The position numbers and the translations under genes are program-made. A stretch of 38,148 nt of DNA, taken from Planctomycetota bacterium. GTDB taxonomy: Bacteria; Planctomycetota; Planctomycetia; Pirellulales; Pirellulaceae. Numbering within the stretch: position 1 is the stretch's first letter; every line of letters starts with the position of its first letter. The stretch lies in NCBI GenBank assembly GCA_027619595.1, contig JAQCHP010000036.1:1-38148 (forward strand). Reading direction: 5' to 3'. Shown here in pieces: positions 8,633-17,526 of this stretch. The notes beneath the pieces were generated by a model, which had not been told where the DNA came from, made no database searches, and saw only the letters and a list, made by a program, of their open reading frames with translations.

Positions 8633-9592
8633 TTAGAGCTTCTCAAGCAGACAGAGGAAAAATGCATCCATACTGTCCGTTGGTAAAATACGTCGTGCAT
8701 GCACGACGTCGGGATGAAGCTCCTTGTCCAGCCATCGCGTGATACCCGGTTGCCAATTGTTGATCGGCAAATCCACGGGGACGACACGAACTTGCGCGCT
8801 GTTGCGTGCCAACAGGTGATGCACCACACACTCATTTTCTTCCGGTGCAAACGAACAAGTACTGTAGAGAATTCGACCGCCAGGCCGCGTCGCTTTCAGA
8901 GCAGACCTCAAGAGTCCTTTCTGTTTGCGCGACTGTTCTCGTATCTTCCGTAGGCTCCAGTATTGATACGTTTTCGGTTCATCCCAACGAAACCGTGCTT
9001 CACCGGAGCACGGCGCGTCCAGTAATACACGATCAAAGCGATCGGGGGTCTTGTTCCCTACAGTTCGTCCATCGGTCAGGTACGTGTGGCCAATCGTTAC
9101 GCCGTATTGCCGTAACATGGATTGGAGTTTGTAAAATCGAGTGCGAATCGGTTCGACAGCCGACAGCCAACCTGTATTTCGCATCATGGCCGCAAGTTGC
9201 GTCGTTTTTCCGCCGGGAGCCGCGGCTAAATCGAGCACTTGTTCGTCCGGTTCTGCGCCCAGAACGCGTACCGCCAACATGCTTGAAAGATTTTGCACAT
9301 AAACGTGTCCCATCGTAACCAGATCGCTGCCCACGATTTGTTCGCGATACTGAGACGACACCACAAACGCTTCAGGCAACCACTCGACAGCGGTCGCAGG
9401 CACGTCCAGACACGCCAGTCGTTCCCACACGTCGTCAACGTTGGCTAACAAAGTATTCACGCGTGCGCCGAATTGCCCGCACCCGCGAAACGCGGTCCAA
9501 CATGCGTGCCACGATTCGACGGGCAGAATGGACTCCAACCGCGTTACGAATTCTTGGGGGAAAGGGCTGGTTCTAGGATCAGGAATATTCAC
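8633..9592 (-). CDS. RsmF/Sun-like rRNA (cytosine-5) methyltransferase
   Basis: This 319-residue NOL1/NOP2/Sun family enzyme transfers a methyl group from S-adenosylmethionine to C5 of cytosine in RNA, most likely rRNA. The SAM site is LDLAAAPGGKTTQLA at residues 120-134. Motif IV is DAPCSGEARFRW at 192-203, with the release cysteine C195. Motif VI is STCSFAPEENE at 244-254, with the nucleophile C246. The N-terminal RNA-binding part (RVNTLLAN, then WLPEAFVV) is present. The C-terminal PUA-like extension of E. coli RsmF is absent, so this is a short form. Translation starts at GTG 9592. It is the last gene of the seven-gene minus-strand operon. Enzyme class is secure; target base and rRNA are not determined. 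Confidence 0.9.
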   Translation of the reverse strand: MNIPDPRTSPFPQEFVTRLESILPVESWHACWTAFRGCGQFGARVNTLLANVDDVWERLACLDVPATAVEWLPEAFVVSSQYREQIVGSDLVTMGHVYVQNLSSMLAVRVLGAEPDEQVLDLAAAPGGKTTQLAAMMRNTGWLSAVEPIRTRFYKLQSMLRQYGVTIGHTYLTDGRTVGNKTPDRFDRVLLDAPCSGEARFRWDEPKTYQYWSLRKIREQSRKQKGLLRSALKATRPGGRILYSTCSFAPEENECVVHHLLARNSAQVRVVPVDLPINNWQPGITRWLDKELHPDVVHARRILPTDSMDAFFLCLLEKL

Positions 9593-9634
9593 TTCGCACC
9601 CCCATCAGCTGAGTCAATCGTTGACGAGGACGCA

Positions 9635-10648
9635 TTACCGTGAAAACCACGCCATGAGAACCGAACCCACCGCTAGAATTGCCAGTCCCACGATCAAGAC
9701 AAGTTTCATGTTGGAAAAAGGGACTTCGCCGCAAATCTGTCCCGTTTGACCATTGATGACCGATCGGTACGGCCGACCCTGGTAGCGATAAGCGATCACC
9801 CACACCGGGAGCAGCACCGGATGGCTCGACATGTCGGCGATTCGGACGCTGACCCTCAGATTCCGAAACCTCTTGCGGAGGTAGGTTCCCGCACATGCGT
9901 TGCGTTCTTGATCTTCAATCCCGTGCCGGGCGAGTGGTCGGGCGTACTTGCGCGAGACTGAAAACTGTTCCACCATAAATCCATGAAGATTGACCTGTTC
10001 GAACGGCACAGACGCCGACACGTCAAACGGGCAGAGTTCCGCCGTCTCTTGTTGCGTCAGCACGCCACTGGCTCCCACCAAAAGTCCGCGGTAAGTTCCC
10101 TGATGGTTACCCGTTACGGGCCGCCAGTCACCCCGGCCCACGAATCCTTCTTTGGCCACGTCCGCTGTCCAATGCGTGTAGGTTCTGGCCGAAAAGTCCC
10201 AATAGGGTGCGTACACCGGCGCAATTTTGGTAACGACCGATTCGGTGACCACCCGGGCCGGGCGCCAAAAGCCTTTCCCCAACCATAAACGCAACAATTC
10301 TTCCGCTTGCCGCTTCTCCACAATAAACGGCACGACCCAATCGGGCTGAAGCGTCTTCGCCGGCGGTTTGATCTTGAGTTTTTCTGAACCGCAAAACGGG
10401 CAACGCAAAGCACCGGCCGATGCATCATAGCTCATGGAAGCACCGCAGCCGTCACAGCCAAAACAATGGCGCGCATCGACGGATTTCAAGTTGGATTCTT
10501 CGGACCGATCCGCATCGGGGACCGAACGGCCGCAATTTGAGCAAAACAGATCTTCTTCATCCACGAACCCACCACACACTTGGCATTTGAGTGGAATCCG
10601 TTTCGCTACGTGGGCGTCGTCGTTGGATGGGTGCAAAGTGGGCGGCAT
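9635..10648 (-). CDS. Zinc-ribbon protein with C-terminal membrane anchor, paralogue 1
   Basis: This 337-residue protein has two four-cysteine zinc ribbons near the N-terminus: C22/C25/C36/C39 (CQVCGG, CSNCGR) and C65/C68/C83/C86 (CDGCGA, CPFCGS). A conserved central domain follows, with PVYAPYWDFSART at about 144-156, HQGTYRGLLVGASG at 182-195, and SVINGQTGQICGEVPFS at 296-312. One transmembrane helix ends the protein (about 314-334). The same layout occurs in the neighbouring gene at 10659-11897, so they are tandem duplicates. Function is unknown. Such proteins are sometimes labelled TFIIB-type zinc-ribbon or PriA-like, but no helicase motifs are present. N-in topology with the ribbons in the cytoplasm is likely. 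It starts 10 bases after the paralogue ends. Confidence 0.8.
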   Translation of the reverse strand: MPPTLHPSNDDAHVAKRIPLKCQVCGGFVDEEDLFCSNCGRSVPDADRSEESNLKSVDARHCFGCDGCGASMSYDASAGALRCPFCGSEKLKIKPPAKTLQPDWVVPFIVEKRQAEELLRLWLGKGFWRPARVVTESVVTKIAPVYAPYWDFSARTYTHWTADVAKEGFVGRGDWRPVTGNHQGTYRGLLVGASGVLTQQETAELCPFDVSASVPFEQVNLHGFMVEQFSVSRKYARPLARHGIEDQERNACAGTYLRKRFRNLRVSVRIADMSSHPVLLPVWVIAYRYQGRPYRSVINGQTGQICGEVPFSNMKLVLIVGLAILAVGSVLMAWFSR

Positions 10649-10658
10649 AGCGGTCTGA

Positions 10659-11897
10659 TCAAAAGTTCCACTGATCGGGTTGGGCAGTCAAATAACGTAA
10701 CATCAGCACGATGGCTAGACAAATTAAGATACCTACAACAATGGCTATCGTGATTCGCCAGGTCGACAACGGTTTATCACCAACGACTTTGCCGGTCTGC
10801 CCATTGATCAGAAAGCGAAAGGATTTGCCACGATAGTCGTATTTCAAGAGATAGACCGGCAGGAAAATCAGATCGGTATCGACGTTGCGCAAAGTCGATT
10901 GCATTTGGAGTCCGCTGTGCGTGTCTCCTGGCAGAAACGCCCGAACGTGCTGCTCCTCTTGCGACAGGAAATACTGACGACTGGCTTGATCGGCGGATGC
11001 TCGATCGACTGAATATTCTTCACACGCCCAACCGGCTAAGAAGTAAGCTTGATAACGTTGGCAAGCTGCTAGATGAAATGGCTTGATCGATTCGGCTTCG
11101 GCTTGCGTCAGACCTCGACTGCCGGAAACCAAATATCCGGTATGGTACCGATGGTGCTTGCCGGCGAGCGGCCACCATTCCGTTTCGCGTACCGTGCGCG
11201 TTCGGTGATGTCTTTTTCCTTTCGCGTCCGTGACGGTATAGTGTTCCGTACGATACCAGTACTCACCAATGTTGGCACTCCAGTCACTTTCGGCCAAAAC
11301 AGAAAACACCCAAAATGGAAGATACACACCGCGCAACTTGTTTTCAATCTGAGCCGCACCAAGATCGGCCGGCCGATACCAATCGTTGCGATGAATCCAA
11401 TTCCGGAATGCTACGGCAGCGGCATGTGGATCGACGGCGAAGGGGATCAAAAAATCGGGATTGAGGCGTCCCTCCCGCCCCGCTGGATGTTCAATCACCA
11501 CATTCGATTCGCAAAATGGACAAGTGAAGCTGCGCTGTTGTTGCGAGACAGCGAGTTGACTTCCGCACTGCCGGCATTCGAATACGTGTTCTGACAGCGC
11601 AGGCGACTCAACGCTCGTGGCTGACGGGGAGTCGGTAGATGCTTGAGAAGGCGTAGGCGTCTGGGAGCGGGGGAGCGGGGACCTGGGAGGTGAGGAGTCG
11701 GCAGGCGGGGACTTAGGAGGCGTAAGGGGAGTGCGATGGGTCCCCTGATGCCCGCAGGCGGGACAAAAGTGACTGTGCAGATCGTAAGGAAAACCGCACT
11801 GGGAACAGGGCTCTCCTTGCGGCAAGGGCAAGTTTCGGTCCGTCGGCCGCGAATCGGCAATCAGCGACTTACTCGATGGCTTTGCGGCTTTCACCAA
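10659..11897 (-). CDS. Zinc-ribbon protein with C-terminal membrane anchor, paralogue 2
   Basis: This 412-residue paralogue of the downstream gene has two zinc ribbons (C31/C34/C45/C48 and C108/C111/C126/C129) separated by a Pro/Ser/Thr-rich low-complexity linker at about 55-102. The shared domain follows (VYLPFWVFSVLAESDW at 191-206, YHTGYLVSGSRGLTQ at 251-265, RFLINGQTGKVVGDKPLS at 361-378), then a transmembrane helix near 381-400. The second ribbon begins right after the linker, so the ribbon pair is stretched compared with paralogue 1. The start is TTG 11897 or GTG 11894. GGGGAGG in the last codons of ruvA provides the ribosome binding site, so translation should be coupled to ruvA. Function is not recognised. 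Confidence 0.8.
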   Translation of the reverse strand: MVKAAKPSSKSLIADSRPTDRNLPLPQGEPCSQCGFPYDLHSHFCPACGHQGTHRTPLTPPKSPPADSSPPRSPLPRSQTPTPSQASTDSPSATSVESPALSEHVFECRQCGSQLAVSQQQRSFTCPFCESNVVIEHPAGREGRLNPDFLIPFAVDPHAAAVAFRNWIHRNDWYRPADLGAAQIENKLRGVYLPFWVFSVLAESDWSANIGEYWYRTEHYTVTDAKGKRHHRTRTVRETEWWPLAGKHHRYHTGYLVSGSRGLTQAEAESIKPFHLAACQRYQAYFLAGWACEEYSVDRASADQASRQYFLSQEEQHVRAFLPGDTHSGLQMQSTLRNVDTDLIFLPVYLLKYDYRGKSFRFLINGQTGKVVGDKPLSTWRITIAIVVGILICLAIVLMLRYLTAQPDQWNF

Positions 11898-11904
11898 CTC
11901 CGGT

Positions 11905-12534
11905 TCAACCTCCCCGCTCTTGCTGGTAAATCACATGCAAGAGCGAATCGACATCCTTGAACTTTTGTTTACTGGCAAGTGCTTCGTCGATGCGTTTACG
12001 AGCGTCGGATTCCGGGTGTCCCAGTTTACGCAAGACTTCAAATGTCGTACTGACCACATCAGGCTCCACTTCAGCAGCATACTGCGATTCGCGATCGACC
12101 ATGAGGGCAAATTTGGGAACCTTCCGCCGCAGTTTGGCGATCACTCGCTCAGCGGTCGCGGGACCCACTCCTGGCAGCGCCGACAACCCTTTCGTGTCCT
12201 GTTCTTCGATCAATGCGGCCACTTCGCGCACCGGCCGCACCATGGCGCGGAGGGTCTTTTTCACCCCCACACCATCCACCGAACAAAATAGCTCAAAAAA
12301 CTCGCGTTCCACTTCGGTCAAGAATCCGACGAGCCGCGGGGTCAGACGTCCACCTTGTGCCGGGTTGCCATCGAGATAATGCAGGGTGTGCAAACTGATC
12401 GTTTGCCCGATCTGCGTTTGTACCTTGCGTCGCGTGAATTCGGGGATTAGAACCTCATAGTCGAACGGGGGGACGGTCAGCGTCAGGGAATCCCCTTCCA
12501 CACTGCGAAGTACTCCAGAAATTTTCGTAATCAA
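11905..12534 (-). CDS. ruvA: Holliday junction DNA helicase subunit RuvA
   Basis: This 209-residue RuvA binds four-way DNA junctions as a tetramer and loads the RuvB motor. The N-terminal OB fold starts MITKISGVLRSVEGDSL. Two helix-hairpin-helix motifs follow: FCSVDGVGVKKTLRAM near 84-99 and LSALPGVGPATAERVIAKL near 117-135. The C-terminal three-helix domain that contacts RuvB is at about 160-205 (EVLRKLGHPESDARKRIDEAL). The start is TTG 12534, with GGGGAG upstream at normal spacing. ruvC lies 15 bases upstream. ruvB, often part of this cluster, is not in this window. Its last codons serve as the ribosome binding site for the zinc-ribbon gene that follows. Confidence 0.95.
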   Translation of the reverse strand: MITKISGVLRSVEGDSLTLTVPPFDYEVLIPEFTRRKVQTQIGQTISLHTLHYLDGNPAQGGRLTPRLVGFLTEVEREFFELFCSVDGVGVKKTLRAMVRPVREVAALIEEQDTKGLSALPGVGPATAERVIAKLRRKVPKFALMVDRESQYAAEVEPDVVSTTFEVLRKLGHPESDARKRIDEALASKQKFKDVDSLLHVIYQQERGG

Positions 12535-12549
12535 CGCGGCCGCTCCCCA

Positions 12550-13089
12550 TCATGTCCGAATACTGCCAGTCGTGGCGACAGCTTGTGACGTACGCAAGCC
12601 TAGATAGTAATAGCAGAGAGCCAGCGCGAGTGCATCGGCCACATCGGGCGGTTCGGGAACGCACTCCAAGGAAAACTCTCGCTGGATCGCGTTTTGAACC
12701 TGAATCTTTGACGCCCGACCGCTCCCCGTCAGGATCTTCTTGACGTGCGTCGCGGCATAGTGGGTTACGGGAATATCCAGCTGGCCAGCAGCGAGACAAA
12801 TGACTCCGCGGGCATGGCCCATCAGGATGGCCGTGCGGGGCCTCTTGTAGTGCGAATAGAGTTCTTCGAGTGCCATGGCACGGGGGCGAAAGGTCGTGAG
12901 GAGTCCCTCCACGCCGGCGTGAATGCGTCGCAGTCGCTCGGCCATCGTTTTTCCGCCCGAACCACGAATGACGCCCGCTTCGATCACTTTCGGCCCGCGC
13001 GGTCCCACTTCCAACACACCGTAACCCGTAATATTCAGGCCTGGGTCGATACCTACCACCCGCACGGGCGCAGCTGTGTCGAGCGTCAT
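12550..13089 (-). CDS. ruvC: Crossover junction endodeoxyribonuclease RuvC
   Basis: This 179-residue nuclease cleaves Holliday junctions produced during recombination. The acidic catalytic set is visible: VVGIDPGLNITGYGV (first Asp, about residue 14), MALEELYSHYKRP (Glu, about 70), and PPDVADALALALCYY (last Asp pair, about 147-150). The start at 13089 is preferred over a GTG at 13110 because AGGAGG lies 7 bases upstream of the ATG. RuvC acts with RuvA and RuvB; ruvA is directly downstream, 15 bases away. Length and motif order are standard. Confidence 0.95.
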   Translation of the reverse strand: MTLDTAAPVRVVGIDPGLNITGYGVLEVGPRGPKVIEAGVIRGSGGKTMAERLRRIHAGVEGLLTTFRPRAMALEELYSHYKRPRTAILMGHARGVICLAAGQLDIPVTHYAATHVKKILTGSGRASKIQVQNAIQREFSLECVPEPPDVADALALALCYYYLGLRTSQAVATTGSIRT

Positions 13090-13160
13090 CGGTTTGCCTC
13101 CTGCTGCCACGCCGAGCGTAGCATCGTTTCCGCGTGGAACTTGAGAACGCTGCTCAATTT

Positions 13161-14768
13161 CTATTGGCTATCGATGCGCCACCGGGTACCAGCCTTCGAA
13201 TCTTCGAGTGTGATCTTGGCTGCGGCGAGGCCATCACGAATGCGATCCGCCATCGCAAAATCCTTGTTTTGGCGTGCCGTTGCCCGTAGTTCCAGGATAA
13301 GTTCCATCAGCGCACCGATCCGGCCGTCTTGGTTACTGGCTTCGGCTCGGGCGGGAGGTTGGCGGAACAAACCAAAAATCATCGTCAACTCGCGGAGGCA
13401 CATGATTCCGTGATTTAGCGACGTAATGCCGGCAGCCTTGCGCGCGGCAGGATCTTCCAACTGATACTTGTCGATAATTTGATTCACAACTCGGACAAGT
13501 TCGAACAAGCAGCCCATGGCCGCCCCTGTATTGAAGTCGTCGTCCATCTGACGTAGGAAATCCGATCGGATCTCTTTGATCGTTTTCATGAACTCTTCAC
13601 CTTCCGGCAGTGAAGTCGCATCGCCGGCCGCGCGCGTCACCGGCGCCGAAAGTGCGAAAAAGGATTGGCCGGTAATTCGCTCATACCGTTCGAACAGTCG
13701 ATAGAACGCTTCGAGCGCCGTCCCTGTTTCTTGCAAACCCTCTTCGCTAAAGACGATGGTACTTCGATACTGAGTACGCAGGAGGAAGAAGCGGAGTCGT
13801 TCTCCGCCGTGACTGGCAATCAATTGGGCAAGGCCACCGGCACCTTTGGATCGACTGATCTTGTCGTCAACGGTGGCCTGGTCCCCGGTTCGGTCATGCC
13901 GTCCACCAACTTTGCCCGTTTCTGCCGCAGCTTTCATCAAGCCATTGTGCATCCAATAGCGGACCATCGGCTTTCCATGGCAGCACTCGCTTTGAGCGAT
14001 TTCATTTTCGTGATGGGGAAACAACAAGTCCAAACCGCCGCCGTGGATGTCAAATGTCTCTCCCAATAGCGCCTTACTCATGGCCGAGCATTCGATATGC
14101 CAACCAGGGCGTCCCGGTCCCCACGGACTCTCCCAGGAAGGTTCACCCGGCTTGGCTTTCTTCCAGAGAGCAAAATCGCCCGGCGCTCGCTTCCGATCGG
14201 CCGTATCCCCCCCCTCCCCTTGCATGTTCTCTTGAGTACGGTTGCTCAGCTTCCCATATTCTGCATCACGCCCCACTTCGAAGTAGACGTCGCCATCGGA
14301 GGCATACGCGAACCCACGATCGACGAGTTGCTGAATGAAGTCCAAGATATTCTGCATGTGTTCTGTGGCCTTGGGAAACTCATCAATTTGGTCGACGCCC
14401 AAAGCGGCCAAATTGCGCAGGTAGTCCAAGGTATTTTCTTCGGCGACTGCAGACATCGGGATGCCGCGCTTCTCGGCTTGCACAATCAATTTGTCGTCGA
14501 CATCCGTAATGTTGACAACCCACGTCACACGGTAGCCAGAATAGGTCAAATAACGCTTAATGGCATCAAAGATCACGGGCCCGACCATATGCCCGATATG
14601 GGCTTCCTTGTACACCGTGGGACCGCAGAGATAGATGCCAACCTGCCCCGGACAAACCGTTTGGAACGGCTCTTTTTCTCGAGAGAGGGTGTTGTACACA
14701 CGAATCGTCGATGCGGGGGCAGATGGAGCCATGGGTGTTGCAGGCAACTTCGATAGAGTAGTCGACAT
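13161..14768 (-). CDS. cysS: Cysteinyl-tRNA synthetase
   Basis: This 535-residue class I synthetase charges tRNA-Cys with cysteine using [16 protein letters not shown] near 48-60 contains the zinc-ligand C48 and the HIGH box. The KMSKS-equivalent is KISRSKG near 303-309. The remaining zinc ligands fit CSAMS and [10 protein letters not shown] in the middle of the catalytic domain. The anticodon-binding and DALR-type helices make up the C-terminus. It is somewhat longer than usual (460-500) because of an Ala/Pro-rich N-terminal extension of about 20 residues and a Gly-rich insertion near the active site (about 185-215). The ATG at 14768 has AAGGAAGA upstream. ispF precedes it, a common bacterial neighbour. 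Confidence 0.97.
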   Translation of the reverse strand: MSTTLSKLPATPMAPSAPASTIRVYNTLSREKEPFQTVCPGQVGIYLCGPTVYKEAHIGHMVGPVIFDAIKRYLTYSGYRVTWVVNITDVDDKLIVQAEKRGIPMSAVAEENTLDYLRNLAALGVDQIDEFPKATEHMQNILDFIQQLVDRGFAYASDGDVYFEVGRDAEYGKLSNRTQENMQGEGGDTADRKRAPGDFALWKKAKPGEPSWESPWGPGRPGWHIECSAMSKALLGETFDIHGGGLDLLFPHHENEIAQSECCHGKPMVRYWMHNGLMKAAAETGKVGGRHDRTGDQATVDDKISRSKGAGGLAQLIASHGGERLRFFLLRTQYRSTIVFSEEGLQETGTALEAFYRLFERYERITGQSFFALSAPVTRAAGDATSLPEGEEFMKTIKEIRSDFLRQMDDDFNTGAAMGCLFELVRVVNQIIDKYQLEDPAARKAAGITSLNHGIMCLRELTMIFGLFRQPPARAEASNQDGRIGALMELILELRATARQNKDFAMADRIRDGLAAAKITLEDSKAGTRWRIDSQ

Positions 14769-14890
14769 GACAGTCTTCCTTCGTGAGATTCTGAATCACT
14801 ACGAGGGGGTTATACGGTAATTTTTGAGTCGTGCGAAGAGGGATGCGCCAGGGCGACACTCCATCCTTTCTGATCACGGTTCGTTGTGGC

Positions 14891-14907
14891 CGGGAGTTAC
14901 GCTCCCG
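14891..14907. terminator. Palindrome containing the ispF stop codon
   Basis: CGGGAG at 14891-14896 and CTCCCG at 14902-14907 are perfect arms around TTACG. On the minus strand the loop is CGTAA, and its TAA is the ispF stop codon, so the last coding triplets of ispF (GGA GCG) are part of the hairpin. No U run follows. It may be an RNA-stabilising or attenuating hairpin before cysS, or a repeat element that landed at the gene end. Confidence 0.55.
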
Positions 14908-15394
14908 CCCGGCATGCTAGCAACGCCACGCATTCAGCAACAATGGCCTCTTCACGGCCCACCGGCCCTACGTGCTCCCCCGTCTTGGCCTTTATCCCGA
15001 TCTGGCCCGGATCGACATGCAGGATCTCAGCGATGCGAACACGCATTTTATCACGAAATGGGAGAATCTTGGGGCGTTGAGCCAGCACAACGCAATCGAG
15101 GTTGACCAATTCAAAACCCGCTTCGCGGACCCGTTGCATAGCCAGGCATAACATATCGGCCGAATCGCGGCCGCGATTTTCCGACCGATCATCGGGAAAA
15201 AGTTCGCCGATGTCCCCCAAATTGGCTCCTCCGAGGACCGCATCGGTGATCGCGTGCAACAGCACGTCCGCGTCGCTATGCCCCACCAAGTGCCGCTCCA
15301 ACGGCAGATCCATGCCACCCAAACGCAATGAACCACCGTCGGCCAAACGGTGAGTGTCATGGCCAAGTCCAATGCGGTAAACGTGGGCTGACAT
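14897..15394 (-). CDS. ispF: 2-C-methyl-D-erythritol 2,4-cyclodiphosphate synthase
   Basis: This 165-residue IspF cyclises CDP-methylerythritol 2-phosphate in the MEP isoprenoid pathway, working as a cytosolic trimer. GLGHDTHRL at residues 9-17 gives metal ligands D13 and H15. VGHSDADVLLHAITDA at 37-52 gives H47. The C-terminal KAKTGEHVGPVGREE at 135-149 replaces the more usual KATTTEGLGFTGRGE, a mild divergence. The start at 15394 matches the family; in-frame upstream starts at 15427 and 15481 would add residues unlike any IspF. It is the first gene of the minus-strand operon and is divergent from the ABC transporter genes. The prenyl precursors it feeds would also serve the UbiA-like gene at 19343. 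Confidence 0.95.
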   Translation of the reverse strand: MSAHVYRIGLGHDTHRLADGGSLRLGGMDLPLERHLVGHSDADVLLHAITDAVLGGANLGDIGELFPDDRSENRGRDSADMLCLAMQRVREAGFELVNLDCVVLAQRPKILPFRDKMRVRIAEILHVDPGQIGIKAKTGEHVGPVGREEAIVAECVALLACRAGA

Positions 15395-15606
15395 TGTCCG
15401 TTGCACCTGTCCTTTAGATTCACACATCGTGCCACCGCCAGCGTCGCACGCCGAGGCTAGAACGCAATCCGATCGTATCACCCCGACCAGGCCGACTCAA
15501 CCACGCCCAAGCGTTGTGCGACGGCCACTAGGTCCGCATGCGGTCTTGCTCTATTGTTGTCGCAGAACCGGCGTCCGCACACCGCAACCTCTTTCGTTAC
15601 TGCCCC

Positions 15607-16605
15607 ATGTCGACCATCGAGATTACTGGCCTCCGCAAGTCGTTCCGCGCTTATCAAAAGCAAGAAGGACTACGTGCGGCCATCCGCGGACTGTGGCGAC
15701 GAAACTATCGAGAAGTTGAGGCGGTTCGCGGAATCGACCTGACGGTCGAACAGGGAGAGTTTGTCGCATTCCTGGGACCCAACGGTGCAGGAAAAACCAC
15801 GACACTGAAGCTACTGTCCGGAGTCGTGCATCCGACTTCAGGGACTGCTCGTGTTTTAGGGCACGTACCTTGGTTGCGTGAGAACGATTATCGCCGCCGA
15901 TTCGCGTTGGTCATGGGGCAAAAAAACCAACTTTGGTGGGACCTGCCAGCCCAAGAATCTTTCCGCCTGCATCAACAGATTTATCGTATCCCACCCGACG
16001 AGTTCTTACGGACACGGGACGAACTCACCAGGCTCCTGCAAGTGGAAAATCTTCTCTCACAACCGGTACGTGAACTTTCACTGGGCGAGCGGATGAAAAT
16101 GGAACTCATTGCCGCGCTCTTACATTCACCCGACGTCCTCTTCCTCGATGAGCCGACCATTGGCCTGGATGTGGTCGCTCAACACAATATCCAACAGTTC
16201 CTCAAACAATACCAACAACAGCGCAACGTGACCGTCTTGTTGACAAGCCACTACATGAAGGACGTCGCCGCACTCTGCCAGCGTGTGGTGATCATCGCCC
16301 AAGGCCAGATCAAATACGACGGCTCCTTGTCAGGAATCATTGACAAGTTCAGTCAAACCAAAGTTGTGTCCTTGACGTTCGCAGAAGGACGCATGCCCGA
16401 GAGACTTGTAGAATTCGGCGTTGTGCTCGCATGTGAGCCCCCCAAAGCTCGATTGCGTATTCCCCGCAACAAGGTCACGCAGACCCTGAGTACGTTGTTA
16501 TCGCAAGGGGGTGTCGAGGACGTTGGCGTCGAAGATGCTCCGTTGGACGAAGTGATCGCGGATATGTTTGCTCAAGTCCACGACAACAAATCCCCAACGG
16601 ACTAA
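15607..16605 (+). CDS. ABC-2 type exporter, ATP-binding subunit
   Basis: This 332-residue ATPase powers a multidrug or lipid-type ABC-2 exporter. Walker A is GPNGAGKTT at residues 57-65, the Q-loop is Q105, the signature is LSLGERMKM at 158-166, Walker B is VLFLDEP at 177-183, and the H-loop is H215. The signature LSLGE in place of LSGGQ, the [11 protein letters not shown] opening and the extra C-terminal domain of about 90 residues resemble the uncharacterised COG4586 type that occurs with two permeases of the COG4587/COG3694 kind. The ATG at 15607 gives the usual family N-terminus; an upstream in-frame start at 15538 adds 23 unlikely residues. Two permease genes follow directly. Substrate is unknown; context suggests export of the product made by the downstream genes. 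Confidence 0.9.
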   Translation: MSTIEITGLRKSFRAYQKQEGLRAAIRGLWRRNYREVEAVRGIDLTVEQGEFVAFLGPNGAGKTTTLKLLSGVVHPTSGTARVLGHVPWLRENDYRRRFALVMGQKNQLWWDLPAQESFRLHQQIYRIPPDEFLRTRDELTRLLQVENLLSQPVRELSLGERMKMELIAALLHSPDVLFLDEPTIGLDVVAQHNIQQFLKQYQQQRNVTVLLTSHYMKDVAALCQRVVIIAQGQIKYDGSLSGIIDKFSQTKVVSLTFAEGRMPERLVEFGVVLACEPPKARLRIPRNKVTQTLSTLLSQGGVEDVGVEDAPLDEVIADMFAQVHDNKSPTD

Positions 16606-16644
16606 GGGCACCCGTCACGGGTCACATCCTGCAGGAAACAGTTC

Positions 16645-17523
16645 ATGCCAGCACCAATACTATCCGCGCCATCTCTCCCAGCGCCGATCGTCCCCACGAG
16701 CTGGAGCGCCTCATGGACTATTTTCCGCATCGCGTTGGAAGAGCGTTTGACCTACCGCGGCGACTTCGCCTTGGGAACGCTCATGCGATTCCTGCCAATC
16801 GTCACGCAAATATTCCTGTGGCACGCTGTATTTACCGCCGTGTCCACACCGGTCACGGGAATCGCAAAAACGGTTGCCGGCTATACCTATGAGGAGATGG
16901 TAGCCTATTACTTGTTGACGATGCTGGGGCGGGCATTTTCGAGCATGCCTGGACTTTCGAGCGGCATTGCGCGACTGATTCGGACGGGCGAAATCAAGAA
17001 ATTCCTCATTCAGCCAGTGGATCTTTTGTGGTTCACCTTCCTGAGTCGCGTGGCACACAAAACGGCGTACTATTCCGTCGCCGCCGGCCCCTTCGCCCTC
17101 GTGTTTTTCCTGTGTCGTGGCTACTTTCCGCCCTTGCCAAGCGCAGCAACACTCCTGCTATTCACATTGACCCTCCTGCTAGGGTTTCTTTTGGGATATT
17201 TTATGGAAGTGTCGCTGGGGCTCATTGGCTTTTGGTGGCTGGAAATCAGCTCACTGATTTTCGTTTATACACTCCTCAACTTTTTCCTGTCCGGGCATAT
17301 GTTTCCGTTGGACATGCTGGGGCCGGAATGGCAATGGCTGGTACAATTCATACCGCTACAGTACTTGGCCTATTTTCCCGCCGCGGTCTTCTTGGGAAAA
17401 ATAACTGGAGCGGCCTTAGCGTGGGGAATTGCGTGTGAGCTGATTTGGATCGTCGCTTTAGTGGGACTTTCCCGCTGGTTGTTCCACCGCGGTGTGATCC
17501 GCTATAGCGGATTTGGGGGCTAG
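16645..17523 (+). CDS. ABC-2 type exporter permease, first subunit
   Basis: This 292-residue inner-membrane protein has six predicted helices and a short cytoplasmic N-terminus. The sequence SWTIFRIALEERLTYRGDF before the first helix and SSGIARLIRTGEIKKFLIQP after the second match ABC-2 permeases of the COG4587/COG3694 group, where an R-x-G-x-hydrophobic-LL-x-P motif contacts the ATPase. It probably pairs with the permease 3 bases downstream to form the translocation path. It starts 39 bases after the ATPase gene, with AGGA upstream of the ATG. Substrate is unknown. Confidence 0.87.
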   Translation: MPAPILSAPSLPAPIVPTSWSASWTIFRIALEERLTYRGDFALGTLMRFLPIVTQIFLWHAVFTAVSTPVTGIAKTVAGYTYEEMVAYYLLTMLGRAFSSMPGLSSGIARLIRTGEIKKFLIQPVDLLWFTFLSRVAHKTAYYSVAAGPFALVFFLCRGYFPPLPSAATLLLFTLTLLLGFLLGYFMEVSLGLIGFWWLEISSLIFVYTLLNFFLSGHMFPLDMLGPEWQWLVQFIPLQYLAYFPAAVFLGKITGAALAWGIACELIWIVALVGLSRWLFHRGVIRYSGFGG

Positions 17524-17526
17524 TCG

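Noticed and set aside
9635-11897. PriA/primosomal helicase assignment for the zinc-ribbon pair
   Set aside because: No Walker A, DEAH or helicase motifs are present; only the zinc ribbons are shared.
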